This document shows positions 62,326-64,000 of a stretch of DNA of 64,000 nt, piece after piece. This DNA comes from JAAGZL01 sp050291725. Its GTDB lineage: Bacteria; Pseudomonadota; Gammaproteobacteria; Chromatiales; Chromatiaceae. The position numbers and the translations under genes are program-made. Under the pieces are notes generated by a model. That model saw nothing but the letters and a program-made list of their open reading frames with translations, searched no databases and had not been told where the DNA came from. Numbering within the stretch: the stretch's first letter is position 1; the number at the start of each line of letters is the position of its first letter. Where the stretch lies: NCBI GenBank assembly GCA_050291725.1, contig JBNKKH010000017.1, positions 153,065 to 217,064 of the forward strand. The letters are read 5' to 3'.

Positions 62326-62697
62326 ATGAAATTTACCCTTACAGACAATAGTGACAACTACATCATTCGCTCCTACGAGCAAGGAGAGGTGCTGATAAAC
62401 GAACAGCGTTACAGCAGCAGTGTAATAGTTGCCCCAAACCAGATAATTGACGATTGGCCACCTGAGAAATTTTCCGATCTCACTACTGAGCACTTTGCCA
62501 CATTGGTCAGCCTCAACCCACAAATAGTCATTCTAGGAACCGGAAATGAGATACAGTTTCCAGATCCTGTTCTGTATGCAGAGCTGGTTAACAATGGAAT
62601 CGGAGTAGAGATAATGGCAACCCCCGCAGCCTGCCGCACCCATAACCTTCTGGCGGCTGAGGGGCGCAATGTAGCGACTGCTTTGTTACTGAATTAA
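62326..62697 (+). CDS. Mth938-like domain (DUF498) protein
   Basis: A 123-aa cytoplasmic protein. The motifs VIVAPNQIIDDWPP, PQIVILGTGNEIQFP and IGVEIMATPAACRTHNLL are those of the Mth938/NDUFAF3-like family, which in mitochondria helps assemble respiratory complex I; bacterial roles are unknown. Monocistronic, flanked on both sides by family A repeats. Confidence 0.88.
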   Translation: MKFTLTDNSDNYIIRSYEQGEVLINEQRYSSSVIVAPNQIIDDWPPEKFSDLTTEHFATLVSLNPQIVILGTGNEIQFPDPVLYAELVNNGIGVEIMATPAACRTHNLLAAEGRNVATALLLN

Positions 62698-62698
62698 C

Positions 62699-62845
62699 AT
62701 CACCGCTGTCCCGTTAACTCCCTCTCCCCTCTGGGGAGAGGGTTGGGGTGAGGGGGATTGCGAGATAACTCATTGTTTTATATCTTCCCCTCATCCTGTC
62801 CTTCCACCCCACAAGGGGGTACCGAGCTCCCCAAGGGGTAGAAGT
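62699..62845 (+). repeat. Dispersed intergenic repeat, family A, copy 3
   Basis: The shortest full copy: ccgctgtcccgttaactcc, tctggggagagggttgggg, gcgagataactcattg, cttcccctcatcctgtcc, ttccaccccacaaggggg, ctccccaagggg. The core and ends match copies at 42928 (plus) and 471 (minus). It begins just past the Mth938-domain gene stop. Confidence 0.85.
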
Positions 62846-63128
62846 AACCACTACATTGAGTTTTGATGTCTATTTGACTACAGAATATCGTTTTACACAT
62901 AACAGTCATACCCTTACAGCTAGTAGATCCACAGTTTATGGAACTGTAGTGGGAAACCCTACATTGAAAAACAATAATAATAATTTTGTATACCGAGTAA
63001 GCCGTGCGCACTTCTCACTAAGCTACAAAGGAGCTTGCGCTTGCCTTTAATCAGACACAAAATCTAGCTATCTGCGAACTAAGTAAGAGACTGAAAAACA
63101 GTATATACTTCCCTAACAGGAGGAGATT

Positions 63129-63551
63129 ATGAAAAAACGTGTACTCTGGACTATGGTAGCAATGATAATTACAGGCGTGGCCAGTGCTGATGCCTATCGC
63201 TGGGTTGACGAAAAAGGCAACGTGGTATTCTCCCAACAAAAACCTGCAGGTAATCAAGCAGCAGAGAGAGTGCCCTTACCCGCCAAACAGAACATCATCG
63301 AAGAGAAGGCAACATCTCCAGAAGCTGAAGGTAGCGAAAAAGCGAAAAAGCCGGCCACAGTTCAAGACCTGGACCCAGCAGTACGCAAAGACTATTGTGA
63401 TAGAGCAAAGCAGAATGTTGAGTTACTGGAAAACACCAAACCAGGAACAGCATTTGTAACCGAAGACAAAACCATAGTTAAGTTCAGTGAGGAAGAGTGG
63501 ACTCAAAGACTGCAACAGGCAAAAAAGGCGATGGATGCCTATTGTGAATAG
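63129..63551 (+). CDS. DUF4124 domain exported protein (second copy in window)
   Basis: A 140-aa protein: signal peptide (VLWTMVAMIITGVASADA) and DUF4124 core YRWVDEKGNVVFSQQKP, then a Lys/Glu/Ala-rich linker and a C-terminal helix region (EEWTQRLQQAKKAMDAYC). AGGAGG precedes ATG 63129. It shares only the DUF4124 core with the gene at 31298. Function unknown. Confidence 0.82.
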   Translation: MKKRVLWTMVAMIITGVASADAYRWVDEKGNVVFSQQKPAGNQAAERVPLPAKQNIIEEKATSPEAEGSEKAKKPATVQDLDPAVRKDYCDRAKQNVELLENTKPGTAFVTEDKTIVKFSEEEWTQRLQQAKKAMDAYCE

Positions 63552-64000
63552 AAAAACAACTTCCAGTAAACTATAAGCCTAGGCGAGAAAATATGGGGAT
63601 GTAAATTAACCATCAATCCACATCCCCGTTGTTAACAAAAACCCCAGCAACTAGTAAATGCGTTTTTCTGTCAGTTGAGCACAATACAAAATGCTCCACA
63701 TCACAATTATCTGGTTACTTGCCGGTAGCTACCGTGCTCGTAGTCTATAGCAGTTGGCTACCGAACATCCCCACCCACATTCATTATGTCTTATCTGATA
63801 GCATTGGCTAGAAGCCTCAAAGCGCGAACCAATTAATTTGCTCAAGCCTTATCATATCTCTACCTCATTGCTATATTATGTAGAACACACAACCCTACCA
63901 GACAAGGATAACTAGCTACAGCCAACCCTAACTACTGACAACATATATCTACTCATCAATAACCGATTCCCAAGACATTGGATGGAAGCGATCAGTCCAA
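63552..64000. other. Right-end intergenic stretch, no gene seen
   Basis: AT-rich, no credible reading frame. A possible hairpin is ggggatgt (63595-63602) with acatcccc (63620-63627), about 45 nt after the DUF4124 stop, lacking a T-run. Nothing else is seen before the window ends. Confidence 0.4.

Noticed and set aside
63595..63627. Hairpin ggggatgt / acatcccc as terminator of the DUF4124 gene
   Set aside because: Loop of 17 nt and no T-run; too weak to call as a separate feature.
1..64000. tRNA or rRNA genes
   Set aside because: No T-loop with matching acceptor stem and no rRNA-like sequence was noticed in the intergenic regions; a covariance-model scan was not possible here.

Overview
The window looks like a chromosome segment of a sulfur-oxidising gammaproteobacterium. 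The evidence is the gene order relA / rlmN-pilW-rodZ-hisS-yfgM-bamB-der, a RelA-type (not Rel-type) alarmone synthase, BamB and LpxH of an outer-membrane organism, a type IV pilus PilW/PilF lipoprotein, a PBP1b with a TPR lipoprotein partner, and several sulfur redox genes: sulfide:quinone oxidoreductase, octaheme tetrathionate-reductase-type cytochrome, YeeE/YedE sulfur transporter and a three-domain periplasmic rhodanese. Two proteins end in PEP-CTERM-like tails (VPLPA/TPIPGAIW), so an exosortase should be encoded elsewhere. The species cannot be fixed from the sequence alone. No rRNA, tRNA, CRISPR array or complete transposase gene was seen.

Layout. 1-760: start of a secreted protein running off the left edge, then repeats. 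761-12759 (minus): the der-bamB-yfgM-hisS-rodZ-pilW-rlmN cluster (ispG, normally between rodZ and hisS, is absent), then relA and htpG. 12760-12984: a divergent promoter region with a very good sigma-32 promoter for htpG and a sigma-70 promoter for pgm. 14672-16177: a PEP-CTERM-tailed beta-propeller protein. 16421-21811: the sulfur module, with rhodanese (+) facing an octaheme cytochrome / cytochrome b / cytochrome c / YeeE series (-). 22225-27285: an insertion-like block holding a 1471-residue repetitive surface protein, flanked by a broken 5' copy of the lpd gene that follows it. 27286-30887: lpd, ettA, DUF2007. 30991-31119: a palindromic MITE-like element. 31298-34633: DUF4124 protein, a truncated 3' copy of cysS, a bacteriohemerythrin, and intact cysS. 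34902-39247: two cyclophilins, lpxH, and a kinase-HDOD-GAF signalling protein. 39276-42101: a three-gene lipid A / polyprenyl-sugar glycosylation set. 42214-44189: tsaB and a DUF808 membrane protein.

44190-49237 is the accessory region: AT-rich genes (a Ser/Thr kinase-like protein, a truncated membrane/porin-like fragment, an unknown anchored protein) bracketed by inverted 157-159 bp repeats and filled with REP-like hairpins, 187-bp direct repeats and a nine-unit 21-bp minisatellite. From 49238 the chromosome becomes ordinary again: a DinG/YoaA helicase coupled to a small PD-(D/E)XK-like protein, an LpoP-like lipoprotein with PBP1b, sulfide:quinone oxidoreductase with a SulP transporter, a YeaQ-family membrane protein, an RpfE-type protein, hom, alaC, an Mth938-domain protein and a second DUF4124 protein.

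How it works together. The organism would oxidise sulfide with Sqr to quinone-linked sulfane sulfur. The 16-22 kb module probably handles periplasmic polythionates/thiosulfate: rhodanese for sulfane transfer, octaheme cytochrome plus cytochromes b and c for electrons, YeeE for import of the sulfur species. Its reaction and direction cannot be read from sequence. Two housekeeping genes (lpd, cysS) each have a truncated same-orientation copy on the far side of an accessory insert. That is the footprint expected of single-crossover integration or of a duplication that trapped new DNA, and is one of the more unusual structural features here.
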